Shown here piece after piece: positions 17,903 to 28,056 of a stretch of 64,000 nucleotides of DNA (positions are counted from its first letter, which is position 1; the number at the start of each line of letters is the position of its first letter). The DNA is from JAICUF01 sp038250675. GTDB taxonomy: Bacteria > Gemmatimonadota > Gemmatimonadetes > Gemmatimonadales > GWC2-71-9. Where the stretch lies: the NCBI GenBank assembly GCA_038250675.1, contig JBBSCB010000007.1, forward strand, positions 56,495 to 120,494, read 5' to 3'. Under the pieces are notes generated by a model that did not search any database, was not told the origin of the DNA, and saw nothing but the letters and a program-made list of their open reading frames with translations. Position numbers and translations under genes: made by a program.

Positions 17903-18327
17903 CCGCTGCCGGCGCGGCGGAGTCCGCCTACGTGGCCCTTGGCAGCAACCTGGGCGACCGGCGGGCGCACCTGGCGGGCGCACGCCGCGCGCTCGCGGCG
18001 CTTCCCGGCACGGAGCTGGTGGCGGCCTCGACCATCGAGGAGACGGCGCCGCTCGGCGGCGCGGACCAGCCGCCCTATCTCAACCAGATGGTGCTGCTCG
18101 CGACCCGGCTCGATCCCGATGCGCTCCTCGCCGCCTGTCACGAGATCGAGCGGGCGGCGGGACGGGAGCGCCGCACACGCTGGGCGTCGCGGACGCTGGA
18201 CCTGGACATCGTGCAGTTTGGGGACCGTCGCCTGGCACGCGCGGATCTCACCCTCCCTCACCCCGGGCTGGCCGAGCGCGAGTTCTGGCGCCGCGAGCTG
18301 GCGGAGCTGCAATCGCATGAACGCTGA
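17899..18327 (+). CDS. folK: 6-hydroxymethyl-7,8-dihydropterin pyrophosphokinase
   Basis: Transfers pyrophosphate from ATP to hydroxymethyl-dihydropterin in folate synthesis. The signatures AYVALGSNLGDR near the N-terminus, the ETAPLGG..QPPYLNQM loop and RWASRTLDLDIVQFG are those of HPPK; LTLPHPGLAEREF is the usual C-terminal block. The length of 142 is a little short but complete. The GTG start overlaps the sensor gene stop (GTGA) and the end overlaps panB by 11 nt. folB and folP are not adjacent. Confidence 0.95.
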   Translation: MTAAGAAESAYVALGSNLGDRRAHLAGARRALAALPGTELVAASTIEETAPLGGADQPPYLNQMVLLATRLDPDALLAACHEIERAAGRERRTRWASRTLDLDIVQFGDRRLARADLTLPHPGLAEREFWRRELAELQSHER

Positions 18328-19126
18328 CGCGCGCCCCCGCACCGTGCTGGACCTGTCCGCCATGAAGGCGGCGGGCCGCCGGATCGTCATGCTCACCTGC
18401 TACGACGCGCTGTTTGCGCGGCTGCTCGATTCGGCCGACGTGGACGTCCTGCTCGTCGGTGACTCGGTGCATCAGGTGCTGGGCGGGCACGAGAGCACGC
18501 TGGGGGCGACGCTGGACCAGATGATCTATCACGCCGCGGCGGTGCGGCGCGGGACTCGGACGCTCACGTTCGTGGATCTGCCGTTCCTGTCCTATCAGGT
18601 GTCCCCCGAAGACGCCATCCGTAACGCCGGCCGCGTCCTGCAGGAGACGGACGCGCACGGCGTGAAGCTCGAAGGGGGAGGCGCGATGGCGCCGACGGTG
18701 GCCGCGCTGGTGGAACGCGGGATTCCCGTCATGGGCCATCTGGGGCTCACGCCGCAATCGGTCAACGCGCTGGGCGGATACCGCGTGCAGGGACGGGGCG
18801 TGGCGGCGGCGGATCGCATCGCGTCCGATGCGCTCGCGCTGGAACAGGCTGGGGCGTGCGGCATGGTGCTGGAGCTGGTGCCGCAGCAGCTGGCACGGCG
18901 CATCTCGGAGTCGCTCACCATTCCCACGATCGGCATCGGGGCCGGGCCCGGCTGCGATGGTCAGGTCCTCGTGCTGCACGACATGCTGGGGCTGAACGAC
19001 ACCTTTCAGCCGCGGTTCCTCAAGCGGTATGCGGAGCTGGCCGCCACGGTGCGCGAGGCGGCCCACGCCTTTGCGGAGGACGTGCGCGGCGGTCACTATC
19101 CCGACGACCAGCACAGCTTCGAGTGA
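18317..19126 (+). CDS. panB: 3-methyl-2-oxobutanoate hydroxymethyltransferase
   Basis: First committed step of pantothenate synthesis: it adds a hydroxymethyl group from methylene-tetrahydrofolate to ketoisovalerate. It has 269 residues with MLTCYDALFARLLD, VGDSVHQVLGGHESTLG (metal and substrate site), VKLEGGG, VMGHLGLTPQSVN, LELVPQQLA, and TIGIGAGPGCDGQVLVLHDMLG. Placement directly after folK fits, because the reaction consumes a folate cofactor. The ATG lies inside the folK end. One base separates its stop from panC. Confidence 0.97.
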   Translation: MNADARPRTVLDLSAMKAAGRRIVMLTCYDALFARLLDSADVDVLLVGDSVHQVLGGHESTLGATLDQMIYHAAAVRRGTRTLTFVDLPFLSYQVSPEDAIRNAGRVLQETDAHGVKLEGGGAMAPTVAALVERGIPVMGHLGLTPQSVNALGGYRVQGRGVAAADRIASDALALEQAGACGMVLELVPQQLARRISESLTIPTIGIGAGPGCDGQVLVLHDMLGLNDTFQPRFLKRYAELAATVREAAHAFAEDVRGGHYPDDQHSFE

Positions 19127-19127
19127 C

Positions 19128-19982
19128 GTGATCGTTCTCAGCGATGTGGCCGGCGTTCGCGGCTGGACCGCGAGCCAGCGGGCGGCGGGCCGGCGAATCG
19201 GGCTGGTCCCCACGATGGGGTTTCTGCACGAGGGCCATCTGGCGCTGGTGGACCAGGCCCGCCGTGGGGCCGATGCCGTCGTGCTCACGATCTTCGTCAA
19301 TCCGCTCCAGTTTGCGACCGGTGAGGACCTCGACCGGTATCCGCGGGACCTGGCCCGGGACCAGTCGCTCGCGGCGGCCCGCGGCGTCGACCTGCTGTTC
19401 GTGCCGGAGACGGCGACGATGTACCCGCCCGGCACCGAAACGCGGGTCGTGCCGGGCGAGGCCGCGGACCGGTGGGAAGGGGCGTCCCGGCCCGGCCACT
19501 TCACCGGTGTGCTCACGGTCGTGGCCAAGCTGTTCAACCTGCTGCGGCCCGACGTGGCCGTCTTCGGCCAGAAGGACATTCAGCAGGTAACGCTCGTTCG
19601 CGCCATGGTGCGGGACCTCGACTGGCCGCTGGATCTGGTGGTGGTGCCGACGGTTCGGGAGCCCGATGGGCTCGCGCTGAGCAGTCGCAACGGCTACCTC
19701 ACGCCCCGCGAGCGGACCCAGGCGCTGGGGCTGCATACCGCGCTCAGCGCCGCGGCCGACACGTGGCGCTCGGGCGAGCGTGCCGCCGGGCAGATCGAGC
19801 GCGTGGTCCGCTCCGCGCTCGGCCGGTTTCCGGGGGTGGGCCTCGACTATATTGCGTGTGTCGAACCGAGGCAGCTGCGCCCGGTGGATGTGGCCGCGCC
19901 GGGGACCGTGCTGGCCATAGCGGCGCGCGTCGGCACCACTCGGCTGATCGACAACGTCATTCTCGGCCAGGAGTCTGCCTGA
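19128..19982 (+). CDS. panC: Pantothenate synthetase
   Basis: Joins pantoate and beta-alanine with ATP. Class I nucleotidyltransferase-like motifs: VPTMGFLHEGHLALV (HIGH-like), IFVNPLQF, PRDLARD, VVAKLFNLLRPDVAVFGQKD, and the KMSKS-like LALSSRNGYLTPRER. It has 284 residues. The GTG at 19128 is two bases after the panB stop; longer in-frame extension lies within panB. The stop overlaps the panD ATG by one base, so panB, panC and panD are expressed as a unit. Confidence 0.97.
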   Translation: MIVLSDVAGVRGWTASQRAAGRRIGLVPTMGFLHEGHLALVDQARRGADAVVLTIFVNPLQFATGEDLDRYPRDLARDQSLAAARGVDLLFVPETATMYPPGTETRVVPGEAADRWEGASRPGHFTGVLTVVAKLFNLLRPDVAVFGQKDIQQVTLVRAMVRDLDWPLDLVVVPTVREPDGLALSSRNGYLTPRERTQALGLHTALSAAADTWRSGERAAGQIERVVRSALGRFPGVGLDYIACVEPRQLRPVDVAAPGTVLAIAARVGTTRLIDNVILGQESA

Positions 19983-20353
19983 TGCAGCGTCACATGATGA
20001 AGTCGAAGATCCACCGCGCCACGATCACCTCGGCCGATCTGCACTATGAGGGGTCGCTGACCGTGGACCAGGACCTGCTCGATGCGGCTGATCTGGCGAA
20101 CTACGAGGAGATCCAGGTCGTCAACGTGAACAACGGCGCCCGGTTTACGACCTATGTCATCCCGGGGCCGCGCGGCTCGGGCACGGTGCAGCTCAACGGC
20201 GCCGCGGCCCGGCTTGGGATGCCCGGCGATCTGGCGATACTCATCTCGTACGGCGTGGTGGATGACGCGGAGCTGGAGCGGTTCGCGCCGCGCGTCGTAT
20301 TTGTGGACGGCCAGAATCGCATCGTCCGCCCGCAGCTCCGCGCCGAGAGCTGA
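19982..20353 (+). CDS. panD: Aspartate 1-decarboxylase proenzyme
   Basis: Makes beta-alanine from aspartate, supplying panC. A pyruvoyl enzyme: the self-cleavage Gly-Ser is in LHYEGSLTVD, followed by LLDAADLANYEEIQVVNVNNG, YVIPGPRGSGTVQLNGAAAR and GDLAILISYG. The start at 19982 gives MQRHMMKSKIHRAT; the internal Met codons at 19994 and 19997 would give the more usual N-terminus, so the first four residues are uncertain. Six nucleotides separate it from the next gene. Confidence 0.97.
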   Translation: MQRHMMKSKIHRATITSADLHYEGSLTVDQDLLDAADLANYEEIQVVNVNNGARFTTYVIPGPRGSGTVQLNGAAARLGMPGDLAILISYGVVDDAELERFAPRVVFVDGQNRIVRPQLRAES

Positions 20354-20359
20354 AGCGCG

Positions 20360-20941
20360 GTGACGCACGCGGACTCGGCCTCCGCGGGGCTCCGGCCGTC
20401 CTTGCCGGCCTGGGCCGTCGTCACGCCGCCCCGGCTGGAGCACATCACCCGTGTCGCCACGCTGGCTGCCGCCTGGGCGGAAGCGATGGGCATCCCGGAT
20501 TCGGAACGCAATCGCTGGCTCCGCGCCGTCTGGCTGCACGACGCACTTCGGGATGCGTCGGACGCCGAGCTCGCCGAGCTTGCCCCCTCCACGCCGGGAC
20601 CCGCGTCACTGCGGCACGGCCCGGCCGCCGCGGCCCGCGCCAAGGCCGAAGGCGAAACCGACCGGGGCGTCCTCGACGCCGTACGCTATCACTCACTGGG
20701 GCTGGCGGAGTGGGACATGGTGGGACGCGTGCTGTACTGCGCCGATTACCTCGAGCCGGGCCGGCCGTTCGAACGTGACGCACGCGCGGCGCTCGCCGCG
20801 CGGTTTCCGGCAGACGCCGCCGGAGTTCTCCGCGACGTCGCGGAGCGACGCATCCTCCACACCATAGAGTCCCGATGGTCGCTGCCCGAGCCGACAGTCC
20901 GATTCTGGAACGCGCTCGCCGGCTCCACCCCCGCCAGCTAG
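20360..20941 (+). CDS. yqeK: HD-domain hydrolase of the YqeK type (probable Ap4A hydrolase)
   Basis: A 193-residue HD protein. The ligands expected of the family are visible: His in RLEHITRVATLA, WLHDALRD, HGPAAAARAKAEG, VRYHSLGL and YCADYLEPGRPFE. YqeK proteins split diadenosine tetraphosphate symmetrically into two ADP; this activity is family knowledge. In many bacteria yqeK is followed by an LCP/LytR-type gene and rsfS; here the LytR_C gene follows but rsfS does not. The GTG start was chosen by the 6-nt spacing from panD. The 3' end overlaps the next gene by 67 nt. Confidence 0.85.
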   Translation: MTHADSASAGLRPSLPAWAVVTPPRLEHITRVATLAAAWAEAMGIPDSERNRWLRAVWLHDALRDASDAELAELAPSTPGPASLRHGPAAAARAKAEGETDRGVLDAVRYHSLGLAEWDMVGRVLYCADYLEPGRPFERDARAALAARFPADAAGVLRDVAERRILHTIESRWSLPEPTVRFWNALAGSTPAS

Positions 20942-21351
20942 CGCTGATCGGCGTCGCGCTCGCGCTCGCCACGCTGGGTGTACTCGCGATCGTGACTGCC
21001 CCGCCGGCCGGCGCGCCGGTCGCTGCGGCCCAGCTCGCGTATCCGATCCCCACGCGCGACGGACGGGTGACGGTGGAGGTGCTCAATGCGATCGGCCGGA
21101 GCGGGATCGCCGGCGCGGCCACCCGGCAGCTCAGGCGCGCCGGGTTTGACGTGCTCTACTTCGGGAACGCGGACACGACGGTGCAGCGGAGCCGGGTCCT
21201 CGCCCGGCGCGGTGACGTGCCGGCGGCGCGCGAAGTCGCCGCCGCGCTGGGGATCAAGCTGGTGACCGATGCGCGCGACACCCTCCGCCGGGTTGACGTC
21301 AGCGTCTGGCTCGGCGCCGACTTTGTCCCCGCACCCGATCCCCACCCCTAG
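20875..21351 (+). CDS. Membrane-anchored LytR_C domain protein without LCP domain
   Basis: A 158-residue protein with one N-terminal transmembrane helix (about residues 20-40, LALIGVALALATLGVLAIV) and an extracytoplasmic LytR_C domain: VTVEVLNAIGRSGIAGAATRQLRRAGFDVLYFGNA, with the repeat-like end REVAAALGIK and VSVWLGADF. LytR_C normally forms the tail of LytR-CpsA-Psr wall ligases; the catalytic LCP domain is absent here. The role is probably in the envelope but unknown. The ATG at 20875 lies 67 nt inside yqeK. This is the last gene of the 12-kb trpC operon; no terminator hairpin with a T-tract is visible in the 20 bp before the converging glycerate kinase gene. Confidence 0.75.
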   Translation: MVAARADSPILERARRLHPRQLALIGVALALATLGVLAIVTAPPAGAPVAAAQLAYPIPTRDGRVTVEVLNAIGRSGIAGAATRQLRRAGFDVLYFGNADTTVQRSRVLARRGDVPAAREVAAALGIKLVTDARDTLRRVDVSVWLGADFVPAPDPHP

Positions 21352-21371
21352 ACGTTCGGCGTAACGCGCAG

Positions 21372-22646
21372 CTAGGAGCGGAGCGCGATCACCAGATCCG
21401 CCACGTTGGTACCGGTCGGTCCGGTGCGGAGGAGCGCCCCGGCCGCATCGAGCGCTGCATACGCATCATGGTCGGTCAAATCGGCGACGGGGCTGCGCCC
21501 GGCCGCGATGATGCGCATCCAGGTTGCACCATCCACAATCGCCCCGGCGGCATCGGTCGGCCCGTCGCGACCGTCGGTCCCCGCCGCGAGGAGCGTCACG
21601 CCGTCGGTGCCGGCCAGCAGCCGCGCAGCCGCGAGGGCCAGCTCCTGACTGCGCCCGCCCCGGCCGGAACGTGTCGTAAGTGCCACCGTCGTCTCGCCGC
21701 CCCAGATAAGGCACGCCGGGCGCCCGGATCGCGGCAGCGCGATGAGTCGCCCGGCGCACGCAGCACCGGCCGCGGCAGCCGCGCCGGTCAATGGTGCGGC
21801 AATCGTGGTGGGAGCAAGCCCGAGGGCAAGCGCTGCGGCTGCGGCGCCGGCGACGGCGGTCCGGTTGTCGCCGATGATGCTCGTGCGGACCGCCGCCGTG
21901 CGCGCCCGTTCGGTGCGGAGACCGCCGCCGCCGGCGGCGGCGAGCAGCGCGCGGACCGGCTCCGGGAGGTCCGGCCAGATGCCGGTGGACCGCAGCGGGC
22001 CGGTGATGTCGATGCCTCGCGTGGGATCCGGCGTGCATGGTCCGGATCCGATCGTCGCCCCGTCACCGCCCACGACGTCGGAGAGGATCAGGCAGCGGAT
22101 CTCCGTGTCGGGGAGTGCCGCGGCGAGTCTGCCGCCGCCCCAGCGGAGCACCCGCCGGCGGATCCGGTTGACGGCCTCGATATCCAGCCCGGAACGGAGC
22201 AGGCGCCGGTTGAGCATGGCCAGGTCGTCAGCGGAGATGCCCGCAACCGGGCCGGCGGCCAGACTGCTGGCGCCGCCGGAGACGAGCACGAGTACGGCGC
22301 TGCCGGGTGTCGCCGCGACGACGGCGGCCGCGATCCGGTCCGCCGCCGCAACCGAGGCGGCGCCCGGTTCGGGGTGGTCTCCGACGACGACCTCGAGCCC
22401 GGGCGGCACCGCCGGCGGGTGATCGGCGGCGACCGCAAGCGCGCCGGGAGCGCGCTCGCCGCACAGCTCGAGTGCGGCGCCCGCCATCGCAACCGCCGCC
22501 TTGCCCAGCGCGATGATGTGAATGGGTCCCGGCGGCAACGGATCCGCGGTGAGCGCCCGGCGGACCGTGCCCTCGGGCCGCGCCGCGGCGACGGCGCTAT
22601 CGTACAGCGACCGCAGGAGGTTGGCGGGGGGGATCGGAGGATTCAT
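21372..22646 (-). CDS. Glycerate 2-kinase (MOFRL family)
   Basis: Phosphorylates D-glycerate to 2-phosphoglycerate, linking glyoxylate or serine breakdown to glycolysis. The 424-residue protein has the two-domain GckA/TtuD architecture: an N-terminal part with IHIIALGKAAVAMA, VVVGDHPEPGAASV, LVLVSGGASSLAAGP and LILSDVVGGDGATIGSGP, then a C-terminal MOFRL domain with IWGGETTVALT...GRGGRSQELALAA and LLAAGTDGRDGPTDAAGA. The ATG at 22646 places the family N-terminus correctly. The gene diverges from a 2-hydroxyacid dehydrogenase 35 bp away, which would reduce glyoxylate or hydroxypyruvate; the two probably share control and substrate. Confidence 0.93.
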   Translation of the reverse strand: MNPPIPPANLLRSLYDSAVAAARPEGTVRRALTADPLPPGPIHIIALGKAAVAMAGAALELCGERAPGALAVAADHPPAVPPGLEVVVGDHPEPGAASVAAADRIAAAVVAATPGSAVLVLVSGGASSLAAGPVAGISADDLAMLNRRLLRSGLDIEAVNRIRRRVLRWGGGRLAAALPDTEIRCLILSDVVGGDGATIGSGPCTPDPTRGIDITGPLRSTGIWPDLPEPVRALLAAAGGGGLRTERARTAAVRTSIIGDNRTAVAGAAAAALALGLAPTTIAAPLTGAAAAAGAACAGRLIALPRSGRPACLIWGGETTVALTTRSGRGGRSQELALAAARLLAGTDGVTLLAAGTDGRDGPTDAAGAIVDGATWMRIIAAGRSPVADLTDHDAYAALDAAGALLRTGPTGTNVADLVIALRS

Positions 22647-22658
22647 GCAGGAGGTTTC

Positions 22659-22685
22659 ATGCGGACCGAACGGGTGACGCAGTGA
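22659..22685 (+). other. Eight-codon leader ORF coupled to the dehydrogenase start
   Basis: An ATG at 22659 follows a perfect AGGAGG (22649-22654) and opens an eight-codon frame (MRTERVTQ). Its TGA overlaps the GTG start of the dehydrogenase at 22682. The dehydrogenase itself lacks a good ribosome site, so reinitiation after this mini-ORF is plausible. It may be chance; spacing to the ATG is short (4 nt). Confidence 0.3.
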
Positions 22686-23656
22686 GCACAAGGCCAATGG
22701 TGGTCGTCACCCGGCGCCTGCCGGAGCCCGTCGAGCGGGCACTCGCGCGCGAGTTCGAACTCCGTCTCAATCCGCAGGATCGTCCCTTCGACGCCGTGGA
22801 ACTCGCGAGCGCGCTGAGCGCGGGCGACGCGGTTCTGTGCACAGTCACCGACCGGCTCGATGCGCAGGTGCTCGCGGCGAACCCGCTGCGCTGCCGGCTG
22901 CTCGCCAACTTCGGCGTTGGGGTCAACCATATCGACCTCGCGGCGGCCGAGGCACGGGGCATCGCCGTCTCCAACACACCTGAGGTCCTCACCGACGCGA
23001 CCGCCGACCTGACGATGGCGCTCGTGCTGGCGGTCGCACGCCGGGTGGGCGAGGGCGAGCGGCTGGTGCGCAACGGGGCGTGGCGCGGCTGGGCTCCGAC
23101 GCAAATGCTGGGACGGATGGTGGCGGGACGGACCATCGGCATTGTCGGACTCGGGGGCATCGGCCGCGCGGTGGCGCGGCGGGCATCGGCGGGATTCGGC
23201 ATGCGGGTGCTGGTCCACACGCCGCATCCGCCGTCGGGCGCGGAGACCGCCGCCCTGGGAGTGGAGCACCGGGCATCGCTCGATGGGATGCTGGCCGAAT
23301 GCGATTTCATCACGTTGCATTGCCCGGCCACCGCGGAGACTCGCCACCTGATCGACGCGCGCCGGCTCGCGTTGATGCCCCCACATGCCGTCCTGATCAA
23401 CACGGCACGCGGTGACGTCGTGGACGAAGGGGCGCTGGTGGTCGCGCTCCGCAACGGCGCGCTCGGCGGTGTGGGTCTCGATGTATATGAGCGCGAGCCC
23501 GCGGTGCCGACCGAGCTCACGCAGATGGACAACGTCGTGCTGCTGCCACATCTGGGCAGTGCCACGGAGGAAACCCGCCTGGCGATGGGGCTACGGGTGC
23601 TGGAGAACCTTCGCGGGTTCTTCCGGGACGGGCAGCTCCGGGACCGCGTCGGCTGA
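22682..23656 (+). CDS. D-2-hydroxyacid dehydrogenase (probable glyoxylate/hydroxypyruvate reductase)
   Basis: NAD(P)-dependent reductase of 324 residues. The Rossmann loop is TIGIVGLGGIGRAVARRA. The catalytic trio is Arg in NTARGDVVDEGAL, Glu in VGLDVYEREP and His in VVLLPHLGSATEETR. NFGVGVNHIDLAAAEARGI and NTPEVLTDATADLTMAL fit the GyaR/GRHPR subgroup. Together with the divergent glycerate kinase it would convert glyoxylate or hydroxypyruvate to glycerate and on to 2-phosphoglycerate. After the nucleotide loop the sequence reads VHTPHPPSG, so cofactor preference cannot be told. Its 3' end overlaps the convergent rlmN gene by 66 nt. Confidence 0.92.
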   Translation: MSTRPMVVVTRRLPEPVERALAREFELRLNPQDRPFDAVELASALSAGDAVLCTVTDRLDAQVLAANPLRCRLLANFGVGVNHIDLAAAEARGIAVSNTPEVLTDATADLTMALVLAVARRVGEGERLVRNGAWRGWAPTQMLGRMVAGRTIGIVGLGGIGRAVARRASAGFGMRVLVHTPHPPSGAETAALGVEHRASLDGMLAECDFITLHCPATAETRHLIDARRLALMPPHAVLINTARGDVVDEGALVVALRNGALGGVGLDVYEREPAVPTELTQMDNVVLLPHLGSATEETRLAMGLRVLENLRGFFRDGQLRDRVG

Positions 23657-24745
23657 CCGGCGGGTGCGCCGCTCGACTTCGACCCGCAGCTGCCCGCACG
23701 CCGCGTTGATGTCGAGCCCACGGCTCCGGCGAACCGATGCTTCCACGCCCTGATTGCGGACCCGGTCCGCAAAGGCGCGGATGCGCGCGGGTGCCGTCGG
23801 CGACAGGTCGGGATTGCCGCCAGGGTGCAGCGGAAGGATGTTCACCAGCGCGCGGAGCCGGCGGGCGAGCTTGACGAGCTGGTCGGCGTCAGCGTCGCTG
23901 TCGTTGACGCCGGCGATCATGACGTACTCGAACGTGACTCGCCGGTCGAATGCCATGGCGGCGCGGAGCACCGCATCCAGGCCGTATTTCTTCTCCACCG
24001 GCATGATGGTGCGGCGCTGCGGTCCGGTGGGCGCGTGGAGCGAGATGGCCAGGCGGAACTGCTCCGGCCGGCGGGCAAGCTCCAGCATGCCGGGGATGAT
24101 GCCGACGGTGGACACCGTGATGTGCCGCGCGCCGATGCCGAATCCGTCCGGGCTGTTGAGCACCGTGAGCGTCGTGTCGACCGAGCTCCAGTTGAGCAGC
24201 GGCTCTCCCATACCCATGAACACGACGTTGGTGGGGCGCTCATCCGGATAGCGCAGGATGATTTCGCGGACCTGGCCGGCAATTTCGAAAGGATCCAGGT
24301 TCCGGCGGAAGCCCATCCGTCCGGTGGCGCAGAAGGTACAGCCAAGGGCGCATCCGGCCTGAGAGGAAATGCAGAGCGTGCGCCGGCTTCCCGACGGGAT
24401 CAGCACGCTTTCGATCGCCTCGCCATCGGCCAGCCGCCAGAGATACTTGCGCGTGCCGTCGCTTGAGCGCTGCTCGGTGTCCGTGTGCAGCCGGCGGAGC
24501 GGCAGCGACGCGTCCAGCGTGGCGCGCAGGGCTTCCGGCAGCTCCGTCGCCTCGGACCAGGCGGCCACCGGCGCCACCCAGAGCCGGCGCATCATCTGCT
24601 CGGCGCGGTACTTGGCCAGCGACTGCGCGCGTGCCCAGTCGGCCAGCACCATTCGCGCGTGCGACGGCGTCAAGGCCAGGAGGTCGGCCCGGGGGGCAGC
24701 AGGCTGGGGGGTGGGGGAGGGAATGGCTGCATCATGCGGCATCAC
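23591..24745 (-). CDS. rlmN: Dual-specificity 23S rRNA/tRNA adenine-C2 methyltransferase RlmN
   Basis: Radical SAM enzyme that methylates A2503 of 23S rRNA and A37 of some tRNAs. The cluster motif is CALGCTFCATG, followed by VFMGMGEPLLN, HITVSTVGIIPGM, LAISLHAPT, VTFEYVMIAGVND and the C-terminal Cys in INAACGQL, which takes part in methyl transfer. At 384 residues it is full length. The stop is 66 nt inside the end of the dehydrogenase on the other strand, giving a C-terminal tail (after GQLRVEVERRTRR) of about 20 residues not needed by the family. The two adjacent ATGs at 24745 and 24742 are equivalent starts. Confidence 0.96.
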   Translation of the reverse strand: MMPHDAAIPSPTPQPAAPRADLLALTPSHARMVLADWARAQSLAKYRAEQMMRRLWVAPVAAWSEATELPEALRATLDASLPLRRLHTDTEQRSSDGTRKYLWRLADGEAIESVLIPSGSRRTLCISSQAGCALGCTFCATGRMGFRRNLDPFEIAGQVREIILRYPDERPTNVVFMGMGEPLLNWSSVDTTLTVLNSPDGFGIGARHITVSTVGIIPGMLELARRPEQFRLAISLHAPTGPQRRTIMPVEKKYGLDAVLRAAMAFDRRVTFEYVMIAGVNDSDADADQLVKLARRLRALVNILPLHPGGNPDLSPTAPARIRAFADRVRNQGVEASVRRSRGLDINAACGQLRVEVERRTRRSADAVPELPVPEEPAKVLQHP

Positions 24746-24814
24746 GGGAAGATAACGGGTTCTCAGGGCGCCCGATGGCGGTTACGTTTCCGCGATGCAC
24801 CCGACGGCATCTCC

Positions 24815-25270
24815 GTGCTGCTGACCGAGCTTCTCACCCCCGACCGGATCCAGCCGGGCATCGCCGCGCGGGACAAGCGGGGGGTGCTCCGGGAGTTGGC
24901 GCACGCCCTGGTGGCCAATGTCGGCGGCGACGCGGCGCAGGTGCTGGCCGCCGTCGAAGAGCGCGAGGCGGTACTGAGCACCGGCATCGGCTTCGGCGTG
25001 GCGATCCCCCACGGGAGGGCGGCCAGCGTGCCGTCGCTGGCGGTCGTGGCGGGCGTGGCGCCGACGCCAATCCCCTTCAACGCCGTGGACGGCGAGCCGG
25101 TGCGGCTGTTCTTCCTGATTGTCGGACCGGAGAGCGCCGCGGGTCAGCACGTCAAGGTGCTGGGTCGCATCGCCCGGCTGGTGCGCCGGGAGGCGGTGCG
25201 CGACGCCCTGCTCGCGGCACCGACACCGGCGGCGTTCCACGCGATCCTGATGGAGGCCGAGGCAGGCTGA
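24815..25270 (+). CDS. PTS EIIA domain protein (fructose/nitrogen type)
   Basis: A 151-residue single-domain EIIA. The phosphorylated His is His66 in GVAIPHGRAA, preceded by LAAVEEREAVLSTGIGFG as in PtsN and fructose EIIA. LFFLIVGPESAAGQHVKVLGRIARLVR fits the family C-terminus. The GTG at 24815 gives MLLTELLTPDRI, the usual PtsN-like start (L-T-P-x-x-I); an extended frame upstream overlaps rlmN on the other strand and is not credible. No EIIB or EIIC sugar permease is present, so a regulatory role of the nitrogen-PTS kind is more likely than sugar import. It precedes aspS by 19 nt. Confidence 0.88.
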   Translation: MLLTELLTPDRIQPGIAARDKRGVLRELAHALVANVGGDAAQVLAAVEEREAVLSTGIGFGVAIPHGRAASVPSLAVVAGVAPTPIPFNAVDGEPVRLFFLIVGPESAAGQHVKVLGRIARLVRREAVRDALLAAPTPAAFHAILMEAEAG

Positions 25271-25289
25271 CTTCTTCTTCCCGCATCCC

Positions 25290-27089
<1,800 letters not shown>

Positions 27090-27102
27090 GACCGGAGGTT
27101 TC

Positions 27103-28052
<950 letters not shown>

Positions 28053-28056
<4 letters not shown>

